DNA of 64,000 bases. It comes from JAIXWP01 sp046309775. GTDB taxonomy: Bacteria > Bacteroidota > Bacteroidia > Flavobacteriales_D > Sanyastnellaceae. This document shows positions 39,601-47,322 of this stretch, piece after piece. Numbering within the stretch: position 1 is the first letter of the stretch; every line of letters starts with the position of its first letter. The notes beneath the pieces were generated by a model. The model made no database searches and was not told where the DNA came from. It saw only the letters and a program-made list of their open reading frames with translations. A program made the position numbers and the translations under genes. The DNA is taken from assembly GCA_046309775.1 (NCBI GenBank), contig JBKCOM010000065.1, positions 26,109 to 90,108 of the forward strand. Direction: 5' to 3'.

Positions 39601-40085
39601 CAGATGTTAGTATTGGACAAATTCAAAACTATGCATGGACGTTCAATACCCCTAATCCCCTTGGCTATAGCAACGAACAAAGCCCCGTTTTCACATTTCC
39701 TTCTGACGCCGGTGGTGAATTCCCTGTGCGCCTAGAAGTGATAGACAATAACAATTGTAGCGACTTCTATGAAGCAATCATAGTGATCAATGATATCTTC
39801 CAGTATTATCTTCCAACAGCGTTCACTCCGAATGGCGATGGAATCAATGATGTTTGGAAATTTGAAGGAGCTGATATCGATGAGAAGTTGTTTGAATTGA
39901 TCGTATTCGATCGCTGGGGCAACAAAGTATTCTACTCTGTGGATCCCACTCAAGTATGGGATGGTGGAGTGAATGGTGGAGATTATTTCGCCCAAAATGG
40001 AATCTACAACTGGATTGCCACAGTAAAATCAAAGGCAACTGGTGATAGAAAAGAAATTCAAGGAACAGTATTGTTGATGCGATAA
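36627..40085 (+). CDS. Secreted CUB/PKD/P-domain protein with T9SS type B sorting domain, copy 2
   Basis: From ATG 36627 the product is 1152 residues (ATG 36636 is an equally good start). Sec signal, CUB-like domain (FAIFDGPNTGSPSLG), PKD (VNYSWNFDDGTIEQG), P domain (MEHSYMGDLGLSITCPNG, WTFSVTDNLA) and a second CUB (FFDDFTIYDGPN) follow in order. One GTWTGPNGLPFSGSFNP module, as in the 29744 gene, comes next. Two PKD units and a type B sorting domain end it (YLPTAFTPNGDGINDVWK, FDRWGNKVF, TVLLMR). It is a tandem paralogue of the preceding gene, with an extra module. An in-frame extension to 36528 overlaps the end of that gene and is rejected. Its last codons form half of a palindrome with the convergent gene. 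Confidence 0.92.
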   Translation: MNLMKRIILVFTAAILGTLSSMGQQVTMSNGTVNACSGNFTDDGVGGPYTDTDYTITICPDIPGNVVQLTFSAFALQTSPGNGQSDSFAIFDGPNTGSPSLGSYGGNDLQGFEVTGTINNTTGCITIVFSANGPANVSSPGWEAAIACTIPCAPPTAASAITNPAPTGAEQTISVCIDEPVSFSDIGSFAEPGFNIVNYSWNFDDGTIEQGPTMTSATHSFSEAGEYIVTLTVTDNNGCNNLNIIPLQVLVSTIPLFPTLEDITTCFGNEVELVGSAESVLWTALPPQVVAGTTYLADGAGFSYSTSLEFDIFEPDAVLETCDDLLGIVVNMEHSYMGDLGLSITCPNGTLVNLVTYPNGGGGTFLGEAIDNDPASDPGVGYTYTWDPDATNGTWGDNAGGGFGTSLPAGSYESVDDLCDLVGCPLNGTWTFSVTDNLAADNGYIFFWGINLNPELFPDVTTFLPTIGIDADSSYWTGPNIITSDFNEDVITISPPAPGSYDYTYNVVNSFGCEFDTTITVTFDQAPFITAGPDLQFNCNTITLQGGFQGIPTPVCSQDAGTFDYCYSNGEVFEWTFCPDNPGDGTVMTFSFIAGSSENFFDDFTIYDGPNTASPILQQGVTGQLAGLSWTATNSDGCITIAFNADGSVDCANGSQTPWVYEVSCTSGGPNYTWEWTPSDVLSNANSPQPTISDLPQTTTFTLVGYPVGNPDCASTDQVTVTLDAAINPGTDSTYTFCTNQSTFNLLSILGGNPNTTGTWTGPNGLPFSGSFNPSNGAPGEYTYTITTPDCEASAVVTLEQITPIVFTVPNDTTMCGNGQLSLFIPSISGGQTPYNYQWSYNNQFIANTPTYVHTAQSSGQACMTVTDICNNPITNCIDVTVEQPLTIDFTVDTTAACFPYIFNFENLISPALYEDSRWELGDGTVIETLTDFNHIYASPGNYSVTLELTSEIGCEYSLTKNNYISVLAPPIAQFAFGPQPTDIREPEITFTDVSIGQIQNYAWTFNTPNPLGYSNEQSPVFTFPSDAGGEFPVRLEVIDNNNCSDFYEAIIVINDIFQYYLPTAFTPNGDGINDVWKFEGADIDEKLFELIVFDRWGNKVFYSVDPTQVWDGGVNGGDYFAQNGIYNWIATVKSKATGDRKEIQGTVLLMR

Positions 40086-40104
40086 GGTTAAGCCTTATCG
40101 CATC
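40076..40104. terminator. Palindrome formed by the 3' ends of two convergent genes
   Basis: A perfect 12-bp inverted repeat (40076-40087 with 40093-40104) with a 5-nt loop spans both stop codons. The sequence ATGCGATAA (Met-Arg-stop) is read on both strands. The plus strand continues ATTTTATC, so it can act as a terminator for the plus gene; no T tract follows on the minus strand. Confidence 0.6.
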
Positions 40105-41960
40105 ATTTTATCTACTGTTTCAATGGTTACTGCATGATATCCTGATCGGGCCTTTCCGTAGATTTTCATAGCCAATTCTTTTTGATCATTTTGAATCAAT
40201 GATTCATAAAGAGGCGCAACAAATTTCCTCCTCCCAACAGTGACTAAGAAAGTCTCTAATTGCCCATAAGCAGCTTCGTAGCGGTTTGGTATTGCCAACA
40301 TTAACCAAGAAAACAGCACTTCGTTATTTCCTGTTGAAGAAACTTTAAAAGCCTTATCTAACGCTGCTAGCTGACGTGCCTCGGTCACTTCGATATTCGT
40401 TAAAAAGAAAACCTTTTCTTGATACGACCATTCATTCCAGTTTACGCTCTTCAAGGATTGCGTTTTAGTCCATTCCTTTGCAATGACCGCCACACGATCC
40501 ATTCTTTCGCTTTTCACTAAAGGAATATTCTCGGGAAGACCTGGACCATATACCCATGCGTCGATATTGATTTTTTCATCTAAACGCTCGGATTTAAAGC
40601 TCACCTTTAAATACTCCAAGAAGCGTTCTGTATCCATCACTTGAAATGCATTTTCTTGAAAATATTTTTTCAAAAAAACATCCCACTTTTCTCTACCTAC
40701 AGTTTCTTCAATCAAGCGCAAAAAGAAATAACCTTTATTGTAAGCTATATCCGTCATTCCATCATCAGGATTACGTCCGTCTAATGACAATTTCAACCAG
40801 GTATCCTGTTCGTTGCCACTCATAAATTCAGCGACTGTTGCGTCAAGCTCTTGACGGCTCAACTGCGCCAACATTTCAGAGTAGTCTCTACCATAAACGC
40901 TTTCCATGATGCGCTCTTCAAAATAAACTGTAAAGCCTTCATTCAACCAGAAGTCATTCCATGTAGCGTTCGTTACCAAATTACCGCTCCAGCTATGCGC
41001 CAACTCATGCGCTATAAGTGATACAAGTGATTTATCACCTGCGATAATTGTCGGTGTTGCAAAAGTCAATTTAGGATTCTCCATACCACCAAATGGAAAC
41101 GCGGGAGGCAGCACCAAAACATCATAGCGCCCCCAAGCATATTCACCATAAAGTTTCTCCGCTGCTTCCAACATCTTTTGCATGTCTTCGAACTCGTAGG
41201 CGGCAGCATCGATTAATGACGGAATAGCATAAACGCCTGTTCTATCTCCAATACTTCTAAACTCCACATCACCGACTGCAAGAGCAATCAAATAAGATGG
41301 AATTTTCTTATCCATTTTGAATGAATAAACACCCGTTTCGTTCTTCTGAGTGGGATTATCAGCAGACATGAGCGCCAAGAGATCTTTTCTCACTTTAACC
41401 TTCGCATCATAGGTGATTCTCAAACCTGGGCTATCTTGACATGGTATCCAAGTGCGGGCGAGAATTGCCTGCGATTGCGTAAACAAAAATGGTTTTTCAC
41501 CATCCACCCAAAGTAATGCCTCGGCTCCAGGACTTGTAGTGTAATGAATTGCAACGGACTTGCTTTCAGGTTTTACATCGATTTTCAATGGAGCACCCAA
41601 AAACTCCTTCTCCTCCCCTATCTCAAAATTCACAGGTTGACCATCCACTAATACCTTTTCAATGTTCAACTTTTTTACATCAAAAATTATCTGACTCGCG
41701 GGAGCGATGTGTTGAATATCATAAGTAGCGACTGCACGAATTGTCTTCGTTTCAAAATCAACTTCCGCATCCCAATTCAAATGGGAAACACGAATTTCAT
41801 AAGGCTTACTGAAACTGTGATTGTCTTGTACTAATTTACTTTGTGCTATCAACATTTTAGATCTACTATTATGTTCTGACGAGTTTGATTCTCCGCAGCC
41901 TGCAATGGCTACCGCGCTAATAATCACTGCTGCTAAAATTTTTCTTTTCACTAAAACCAT
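40095..41960 (-). CDS. M1-family metallopeptidase lipoprotein (leukotriene A4 hydrolase-like)
   Basis: This zinc aminopeptidase is anchored in the envelope. The 621-residue product has a lipobox (AIAGC, Cys22). An N-terminal beta domain is followed by the substrate motif GGMENPKL and the zinc site HELAHSWSGN (His318, Glu319, His322) with Glu341 in NEGFTVYFE, i.e. HExxH-x18-E. The C-terminal helical domain is of the LTA4H type. It cleaves N-terminal residues from peptides; the envelope location suggests peptide scavenging. It lies 4 nt downstream of the HepT-like toxin gene and is the last gene of this operon. Confidence 0.93.
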   Translation of the reverse strand: MVLVKRKILAAVIISAVAIAGCGESNSSEHNSRSKMLIAQSKLVQDNHSFSKPYEIRVSHLNWDAEVDFETKTIRAVATYDIQHIAPASQIIFDVKKLNIEKVLVDGQPVNFEIGEEKEFLGAPLKIDVKPESKSVAIHYTTSPGAEALLWVDGEKPFLFTQSQAILARTWIPCQDSPGLRITYDAKVKVRKDLLALMSADNPTQKNETGVYSFKMDKKIPSYLIALAVGDVEFRSIGDRTGVYAIPSLIDAAAYEFEDMQKMLEAAEKLYGEYAWGRYDVLVLPPAFPFGGMENPKLTFATPTIIAGDKSLVSLIAHELAHSWSGNLVTNATWNDFWLNEGFTVYFEERIMESVYGRDYSEMLAQLSRQELDATVAEFMSGNEQDTWLKLSLDGRNPDDGMTDIAYNKGYFFLRLIEETVGREKWDVFLKKYFQENAFQVMDTERFLEYLKVSFKSERLDEKINIDAWVYGPGLPENIPLVKSERMDRVAVIAKEWTKTQSLKSVNWNEWSYQEKVFFLTNIEVTEARQLAALDKAFKVSSTGNNEVLFSWLMLAIPNRYEAAYGQLETFLVTVGRRKFVAPLYESLIQNDQKELAMKIYGKARSGYHAVTIETVDKMMR

Positions 41961-41964
41961 ATTC

Positions 41965-42312
41965 TTATTTTATGGAATAAATTCTTCTTAAGTCTTCTAG
42001 ATTCTTTGGTAAATCATTTTGAATAATCTCCCAAATCACTTCTTCATCTAAATCAAAATACTCATGCACTATAAAGTTGCGCAAGTCATACATGTGTTGC
42101 CAAGGTATATTCTTGTGTTGCCTTTGAAATTTGAAAGGAATTCGTTTGACGCCTTCACCAAGAATTTCAAAATTCCGAATAATTGCATCGTGAGCCATTC
42201 GGTTGGAAACAAACTCCGCGTAGGTGAGATTGGCTGAAAATCTGAGTATGTTTTCAGCAGCATCCATCATGTCTGCGAGATAAGCCTTTGTGGAGCGTCT
42301 TTGGCGAATCAT
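41965..42312 (-). CDS. hepT: HepT-like (DUF86) HEPN toxin
   Basis: The 115-residue helical protein carries the HEPN catalytic motif RX4HXY as RNFIVHEY (Arg78, His83, Tyr85), and the family block NRMAHDAIIRNFEILGEG. HepT proteins are RNases or, in AMPylated form, neutralised toxins paired with MNT nucleotidyltransferases. Here the partner lies directly upstream with a 4-nt ATGA overlap, so translation is coupled. It sits between a methyltransferase and an M1 peptidase in one operon. Confidence 0.9.
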   Translation of the reverse strand: MIRQRRSTKAYLADMMDAAENILRFSANLTYAEFVSNRMAHDAIIRNFEILGEGVKRIPFKFQRQHKNIPWQHMYDLRNFIVHEYFDLDEEVIWEIIQNDLPKNLEDLRRIYSIK

Positions 42313-42596
42313 ACGAATTGGATATTGGCAAAGATTTTCTTTTTCAAATCTGGCTTAATAGAGTTCTCGGTGCAAATATCAATTGGCATTCGTAATTTTA
42401 ATTGCACCCACTCCTTCATTGCGAAAAACTCCCAACCGAGCGGTCGTTCGAGCTCAACAAGGATATTGAGTTCACAATCAAAACTTCGATGCTTATCAAG
42501 ATAAACATCAAAACAGCCAATCCTTTTCACCCCCCACCGTGAGCGCAACTCGGGTTTCAATCGAGCAAGGTTGTGAAGAATTTCTGGGCTAACCAT
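42309..42596 (-). CDS. mntA: MNT-type nucleotidyltransferase antitoxin, active site degenerate
   Basis: The 95-residue product fits the minimal nucleotidyltransferase fold and position. It has an N-terminal helix, then RIGCFDVYLDKHRSFDCELN and ILVELERPLG, where active members have GSxxRGE...SDIDLLV. The GS is GC, the RGE is lost, and the catalytic DxD is replaced by DCE or ELN depending on alignment. It would therefore probably neutralise HepT by binding, or be a decayed antitoxin. It overlaps the upstream methyltransferase by 8 nt and hepT by 4 nt. Confidence 0.75.
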   Translation of the reverse strand: MVSPEILHNLARLKPELRSRWGVKRIGCFDVYLDKHRSFDCELNILVELERPLGWEFFAMKEWVQLKLRMPIDICTENSIKPDLKKKIFANIQFV

Positions 42597-43464
42597 GCTT
42601 TAAAAATCTTCCGAACACACCAAGAGGCAGCTTCACTCCACTTTTCGCTTGCAAATAGAGTTCACCTATTTTCAATCGATCACCTGCCGTTTCTTTTAAT
42701 AAATTTTCAATTACCAACGCTGACAGTCCGAGGCTGTAAGCATTCAGGATGAGGAAGTGCTCTTTATCATCGAGGATGCGAAGGACATTTTTCATCATCT
42801 CTGCAAGATTGTCTTCAAGCTTCCACTTTTCGCCTTTTGGTCCGTGGCCAAAAGCAGGTGGGTCGAGGATGATGCCATTGTATTTATTTCCTCTTCTTTC
42901 TTCGCGTTGTGCAAATTTGAGGGCGTCTTCCACCATCCAGCGGATGTTGTCGAGATTACTGAGCTGCATATTTTCATTCGCCCATGTGACTACTTGTTTG
43001 ATACTATCCACATGTGTGACCTCCGCTCCGGCGGCGGCGGCGGCTAGCGAAGCGCCGCCCGTATATGCAAATAAGTTCAAAACCTTCGGCTTCGACTGCT
43101 TCATCGACTGAATGCTCTGAACGATGTAATCCCAATTAGCAGCCTGTTCGGGAAAAACACCAACGTGTTTGAAAGAGGTCAACCCCAAACGAAAAACGAT
43201 GTCTTCATGATTTGGCAACTCATAACGAATCTGCCATTGATCGGGCATTGCTTTCAATTTTACCCAGTCGCCACTATTGCTATTCTTTGGAACGAAACGA
43301 ATATGCGCCTGATTTTTCCACTCACTTTCTGGCCACACACGAGGCCATACAGCCTGAGGCTCAGGGCGTATGGTGATGTACTTTCCGAAACGCTCCAACT
43401 TCTCAAAATCTCCGCAATCCAGCAACTCATAATCCTTCCAATGAAGGGGGGTCAATAATTCCAT
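42589..43464 (-). CDS. Class I SAM-dependent methyltransferase (RlmI-like)
   Basis: The 291-residue product carries SAM motif I (VLNLFAYTGGASLAAA), the acidic motif (THVDSIK) and motif IV DPPAFGHGPKG, the DPP signature of the RlmI/K family of 23S rRNA cytosine methyltransferases. The PUA domain of true RlmI is absent, so the exact rRNA or protein target is uncertain. It is the first gene of an operon with the MNT/HepT pair and the M1 peptidase. A TAGGTTTG box lies 17 nt upstream. A short GC-rich Ala run (AAAAAGAE) marks the domain. Confidence 0.88.
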   Translation of the reverse strand: MELLTPLHWKDYELLDCGDFEKLERFGKYITIRPEPQAVWPRVWPESEWKNQAHIRFVPKNSNSGDWVKLKAMPDQWQIRYELPNHEDIVFRLGLTSFKHVGVFPEQAANWDYIVQSIQSMKQSKPKVLNLFAYTGGASLAAAAAGAEVTHVDSIKQVVTWANENMQLSNLDNIRWMVEDALKFAQREERRGNKYNGIILDPPAFGHGPKGEKWKLEDNLAEMMKNVLRILDDKEHFLILNAYSLGLSALVIENLLKETAGDRLKIGELYLQAKSGVKLPLGVFGRFLKHG

Positions 43465-43481
43465 AATCTTCTATTGTGTTA

Positions 43482-43489
43482 CAAACCTA
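43482..43489 (-). promoter_or_regulatory. -7 box TAGGTTTG of the methyltransferase/TA operon
   Basis: An exact minus-strand TAnnTTTG match, 17 nt before ATG 43464. Confidence 0.5.
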
Positions 43490-43529
43490 TGATGAATATT
43501 CAAATTATGCATTATTCCCACGACTTTTC

Positions 43530-43537
43530 TACCTTCG
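43530..43537 (+). promoter_or_regulatory. -7-like box TACCTTCG, 4 nt before the DUF2520 gene
   Basis: One mismatch (TTCG for TTTG), followed by 4 nt and ATG 43542. Confidence 0.5.
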
Positions 43538-43541
43538 TAAC

Positions 43542-44312
43542 ATGTCAAAACTACGGGTAGCCATAATAGGGACGGGAAATGTTGCTTGGCATTTCTGTCG
43601 AATTTTTCAATTGGAAGGTCACACTATTACAGGAATTTTTTCCAGAAATGCTGAAAACGCACGTCTTTTCGCCTATGAAAATAACACCGCTGTCATAAAG
43701 GACCTTGAAAACATTCCATCAGACGTGGATCTCGCTGTGCTTGCGGTAAGCGATGAAGCCATCAGTGAAGTGAGTGCTAAAATCAAAACTGACGCACTTG
43801 TAATTCATACCAGCGGAACCACGAGCCTCAACGCGCTCTCCAATGAGAGATCTGGAGTTGTCTGGGCCATTCACAGCATGCGTAAAGGAATCCCCTCAAG
43901 CTATAAGCAAACTCCCTTTATCATCGAAACAAAAAACGAAAAGGATAGGGAAATCATTTACCGTGCTTTTGATTCTCATCAAAAAAATATTTTCTACGCT
44001 GACAGCGAACAGCGTCTGAGAATTCATCTTGCAGCAGTTATCGCTAACAACTTTGTCAATCACCTCTTCTCCATCTCGGAGAAATTGGTGAATGATAGTG
44101 GCATCACATTCGATATTCTCAAACCCATGATTGACGCCCATGTTGAAGGCATTCATAATACCTCACCTCTTCATCTACAAACCGGTCCCGCCATTCGCAA
44201 TGATCAAACTACCATCAATCAACATCTGGAGTTGTTACATTCGCAGCCGGAACTCATGAATTTGTACCGAATGCTTACAGATAGCATTCAAAAATTGCAT
44301 CATAAAAAATGA
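43542..44312 (+). CDS. Rossmann-fold DUF2520 protein
   Basis: From ATG 43542 (MSKLRVAIIG) the product is 256 residues. The N-terminus is a NAD(P)-binding Rossmann fold (IIGTGNVAWHF, LAVLAVSDEAI). A helical DUF2520 C-terminal domain follows (HLAAVIANNFVNHL, GPAIRNDQTTI). The family resembles F420-dependent or pyrroline-5-carboxylate reductase-like dehydrogenases, and its substrate is unknown. The stop overlaps the kdsC-like start by 4 nt, a pairing common in Bacteroidota. The in-frame stretch back to 43476 overlaps the promoter and is rejected. Confidence 0.9.
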   Translation: MSKLRVAIIGTGNVAWHFCRIFQLEGHTITGIFSRNAENARLFAYENNTAVIKDLENIPSDVDLAVLAVSDEAISEVSAKIKTDALVIHTSGTTSLNALSNERSGVVWAIHSMRKGIPSSYKQTPFIIETKNEKDREIIYRAFDSHQKNIFYADSEQRLRIHLAAVIANNFVNHLFSISEKLVNDSGITFDILKPMIDAHVEGIHNTSPLHLQTGPAIRNDQTTINQHLELLHSQPELMNLYRMLTDSIQKLHHKK

Positions 44313-44827
44313 ATTACAAAGCAAAACTCAAGGATATTAATACGTTCATCTTTGATATCGACGGAGTATTTACAGACAATATTGTGTATCTCACCAGCGA
44401 TGGAGAACAGATGCGTACTGCCAACGTACGCGACGGATATGCGGTGCAACTAGCCGTCAAAAAAGGCCTTCGCATTGCAATAATTTCTGGTGGAAAAAAT
44501 GAAATCGTTCGCAAACGTTTCGAATCCCTCGGTGTGAAAGATATTTTTCTTGGTTCAAGTGAAAAAATGACTGTATTTAATAACTATTTACAATCAATAG
44601 AAGTTTCTCCTGAGGCCGTATGTTATATGGGCGATGACATTCCAGACTGGCCCGTGCTGAAAGCTTCTGGACTCGCAGTTTGCCCTGCAGACGCAGCATA
44701 CGAGATTCGTGAAATATGTCATTACATCTCTCCCAAAGAAGGCGGAAAAGGCTGCGTAAGAGATATCCTCGAACAGGCTTTAAAAATCAAAGGCCTCTGG
44801 ATGGATGCAGAAGGCCATGTTTGGTGA
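44309..44827 (+). CDS. kdsC: HAD phosphatase, KdsC-like (KDO 8-phosphate phosphatase family)
   Basis: The 172-residue single-domain HAD enzyme has motif I FIFDIDGVFTDN (Asp16, Asp18), motif II SGGKNE and motif III GDDIPD. GGKGCVRDILEQ at the end is typical of KdsC tetramers. KdsC removes phosphate from KDO-8-P in LPS synthesis; other C0-type HAD members act on related sugar phosphates. It is coupled to the DUF2520 gene by a 4-nt overlap. No other KDO gene is in the window. Confidence 0.88.
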   Translation: MNYKAKLKDINTFIFDIDGVFTDNIVYLTSDGEQMRTANVRDGYAVQLAVKKGLRIAIISGGKNEIVRKRFESLGVKDIFLGSSEKMTVFNNYLQSIEVSPEAVCYMGDDIPDWPVLKASGLAVCPADAAYEIREICHYISPKEGGKGCVRDILEQALKIKGLWMDAEGHVW

Positions 44828-44858
44828 TTTTTAAGACATCGTCACCACAATTCATCAA

Positions 44859-44866
44859 TATCTTCG
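44859..44866 (+). promoter_or_regulatory. -7-like box TATCTTCG of the M1/BioY operon
   Basis: One mismatch from TAnnTTTG, 25 nt before ATG 44892. Confidence 0.35.
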
Positions 44867-44891
44867 TTTCCCAATAAGCTCAATCTTACAG

Positions 44892-46745
44892 ATGAAAAAT
44901 TTACTTATAGTACTTTTTACAATAACTGCTTTTCAAGCGCAATCTCAATATTGGCAGCAAAAAGCAGATTATAAAATTGATTTCAAACTCGATCACAACA
45001 CACACCGTTTTACAGGAAAGGAGATTATCCAATACACCAATAATTCTCCAGATGCTCTCACCCATCTCTACTACCATCTTTATTTCAACGCGTTTCAGCC
45101 CGGTAGTGCTATGGATGTAAGATCGCTTTCAATAGCAGATCCCGACCCACGCGTAGGTGATCGCATTTCAAAATTAAAACCAGAAGAATACGGGCACCTT
45201 CACGCCACTTCATTAAAAGTAAATGGCCAAAACGTAAAGTTTACAGAAAACGAAACGATACTCGAAGTAACGCTCAATCAGCCAATACCAGCTGGAGGCA
45301 AGGCCACATTTGAAATGGAATTTGAAGGTCAAGTTCCGTTACAAATTCGTCGCTCTGGCAGAAGCAGCGCTGAAGGAATCGACTATAGCATGTCCCAATG
45401 GTATCCAAAACTTTGTGAATACGACCGCAATGGCTGGCACCCAAACCCCTATATCGGAAGGGAGTTTTATGGTGTTTGGGGAAATTTTGAGGTGAATATT
45501 ACTATTGATAAAAAATACATCATCGGTGCGACTGGGGTACTACAAAATCCAGCAGAAATAGGACATGGATATATTGACGAGAGCAAGGTGAAACGCCCAA
45601 AGGGAGATTTGTTGACGTGGTGCTTTAAAGCCGAGAACGTCCATGATTTCGCATGGGGTGCTGACCCAGATTATGTCCACACAACCTATCAAATGAAAGA
45701 CGGACCACTACTGCATTTCTTTTATCAAAATGATCCTGTGTATGGGCAAGTATGGAAAGACGGAACCGACCTCGTGCAGCGCGGATTTCAATATCTCAGT
45801 GATCACTTCGGAAAATATCCTTATCCGCAATACAGCATTGTGCAAGGTGGCGATGGAGGTATGGAATATCCAATGATGACGCTTATTACGGGCAACAGAA
45901 AAACGCCAAGCTATGTTGGGGTAGTGCTACACGAAGCCGCGCATAGCTGGTATCAAGGAATTCTTGCAACTAACGAAGCACTTTATCCTTGGATGGACGA
46001 AGGTTTTACAAGCTACGCTTCTGGAGAGGCTTTCAATACACTTTTTGCAGGGCGCATCCCCGGCGATCATAGCCAAGCATATAGCAGTTATCTCGGCATA
46101 GTAGAAGAGGGAAAAGAAGAGGCACTTGATACACACGCTGATCACTACGTTACCAACTATGCATACGGCACAGCTTCTTATTCAAAAGGCGAAGTTTATC
46201 TCGCACAACTAGGATATGTAATCGGCAAGGAAAATTTAGACAAAGGTCTATTGCGCTATTTCGACATGTGGAAATTCAAACATCCAACTGCGGATGATTT
46301 TATCCACGTCATGGAGCTGCAATCAGGGATGGTATTGGATTGGTACAATGAGTATTTTGTAAATTCTACAAAAACCATTGACTACAGAATTAGCGCTTTA
46401 TCGAGCAACGATAAAAATGCCACAGTGACAATAGAGCGCAAAGGCCTGATGCCAATGCCTGTTGAAGTGGAAGTAACACTCAAGGATGGAAATAGAACCA
46501 TGTTCTATATCCCACTTGATATCATGCGCGGAGAAAAATCTGGAAAAGATTACAACGGTCAATCATGGAATTTACAGCCCGATTGGAAATGGGTCAATGA
46601 ATCGTACACACTTCAATTGCCTTATCCTGCTTCACAAATCGCAGAAATCAATATTGATCCATTTGAAGGGACCGCAGATGTAGATCGAGCAAATAATCAA
46701 CTGATTATACCTGCGGATAATACCATGATTATTAAAAGAGATTAA
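44892..46745 (+). CDS. Secreted M1-family metallopeptidase
   Basis: The 617-residue product has a Sec signal (LLIVLFTITAFQAQSQ) and no lipobox. After an N-terminal beta domain comes GGDGGMEYPMMT, a variant of the GxMEN motif with Tyr for Asn. The zinc site is HEAAHSWYQG (His347, His351) with Glu370 in DEGFTSYASGE. It is therefore an active-looking periplasmic or secreted zinc peptidase, distinct from the lipoprotein M1 enzyme 3 kb away. It is the first of five genes spaced 1 nt apart or overlapping. Confidence 0.92.
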   Translation: MKNLLIVLFTITAFQAQSQYWQQKADYKIDFKLDHNTHRFTGKEIIQYTNNSPDALTHLYYHLYFNAFQPGSAMDVRSLSIADPDPRVGDRISKLKPEEYGHLHATSLKVNGQNVKFTENETILEVTLNQPIPAGGKATFEMEFEGQVPLQIRRSGRSSAEGIDYSMSQWYPKLCEYDRNGWHPNPYIGREFYGVWGNFEVNITIDKKYIIGATGVLQNPAEIGHGYIDESKVKRPKGDLLTWCFKAENVHDFAWGADPDYVHTTYQMKDGPLLHFFYQNDPVYGQVWKDGTDLVQRGFQYLSDHFGKYPYPQYSIVQGGDGGMEYPMMTLITGNRKTPSYVGVVLHEAAHSWYQGILATNEALYPWMDEGFTSYASGEAFNTLFAGRIPGDHSQAYSSYLGIVEEGKEEALDTHADHYVTNYAYGTASYSKGEVYLAQLGYVIGKENLDKGLLRYFDMWKFKHPTADDFIHVMELQSGMVLDWYNEYFVNSTKTIDYRISALSSNDKNATVTIERKGLMPMPVEVEVTLKDGNRTMFYIPLDIMRGEKSGKDYNGQSWNLQPDWKWVNESYTLQLPYPASQIAEINIDPFEGTADVDRANNQLIIPADNTMIIKRD

Positions 46746-46746
46746 G

Positions 46747-47322
46747 ATGCTGAATGAATACATAAAATTTAATCCGAAGTACGATTTTGTAATCAAACTT
46801 GGCATTGCCCTCGTGCTCACGTGCTGCCTTGGACCTTTGGAAATAAAAAGTGAAGAAATAGTGCCCATCACCCTGCAAACATTATTTCTTCTTTTCTCAG
46901 CCATCGCCTTCGGTTGGCAAGTTGGCGCACTAAATGCCTTCATGTACATTCTATTGGGCATGGCCGGTTTACCAGTATTTTCCGGCTATCACGGCGGACA
47001 TCAATTGGTGTATGGACCTAGCGGCGGATTTTTCTTTGGCTTTATTGGCGCATCATTAATAGCAGGATTCCTCGCTGAAATGCCGTGGGCGAAGAGACCT
47101 TATGTACATATATTCATTTGGTTTATTGGTCATGCTATTGTGCTTGCTCTCGGCGCATTCTGGCTCAAAAAATTCTTACCAGAATTGTGGTGGGATAATA
47201 TCAAAAACACCCTTCCAGGCGCTGCAATCAAATCAGCATTCGGTTTCATGCTGATTCAAATAATTATTCGTTTATTAGCGGGTAGAGATCAATTCTATAA
47301 CACCAAACAAACAGCATCATGA
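46747..47322 (+). CDS. bioY: BioY-family biotin transporter S component
   Basis: The 191-residue product has six predicted TM helices. BioY motifs are present: PITLQTLFLLFSAIAFG, LLGMAGLPVFSG and GPSGGFFFGFIGAS. BioY is the biotin-binding subunit of ECF transporters. No EcfA or EcfT gene is nearby, so it relies on a shared energising module encoded elsewhere or acts alone. It starts 1 nt after the M1 peptidase stop and overlaps the hydratase by 4 nt. Confidence 0.92.
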   Translation: MLNEYIKFNPKYDFVIKLGIALVLTCCLGPLEIKSEEIVPITLQTLFLLFSAIAFGWQVGALNAFMYILLGMAGLPVFSGYHGGHQLVYGPSGGFFFGFIGASLIAGFLAEMPWAKRPYVHIFIWFIGHAIVLALGAFWLKKFLPELWWDNIKNTLPGAAIKSAFGFMLIQIIIRLLAGRDQFYNTKQTAS

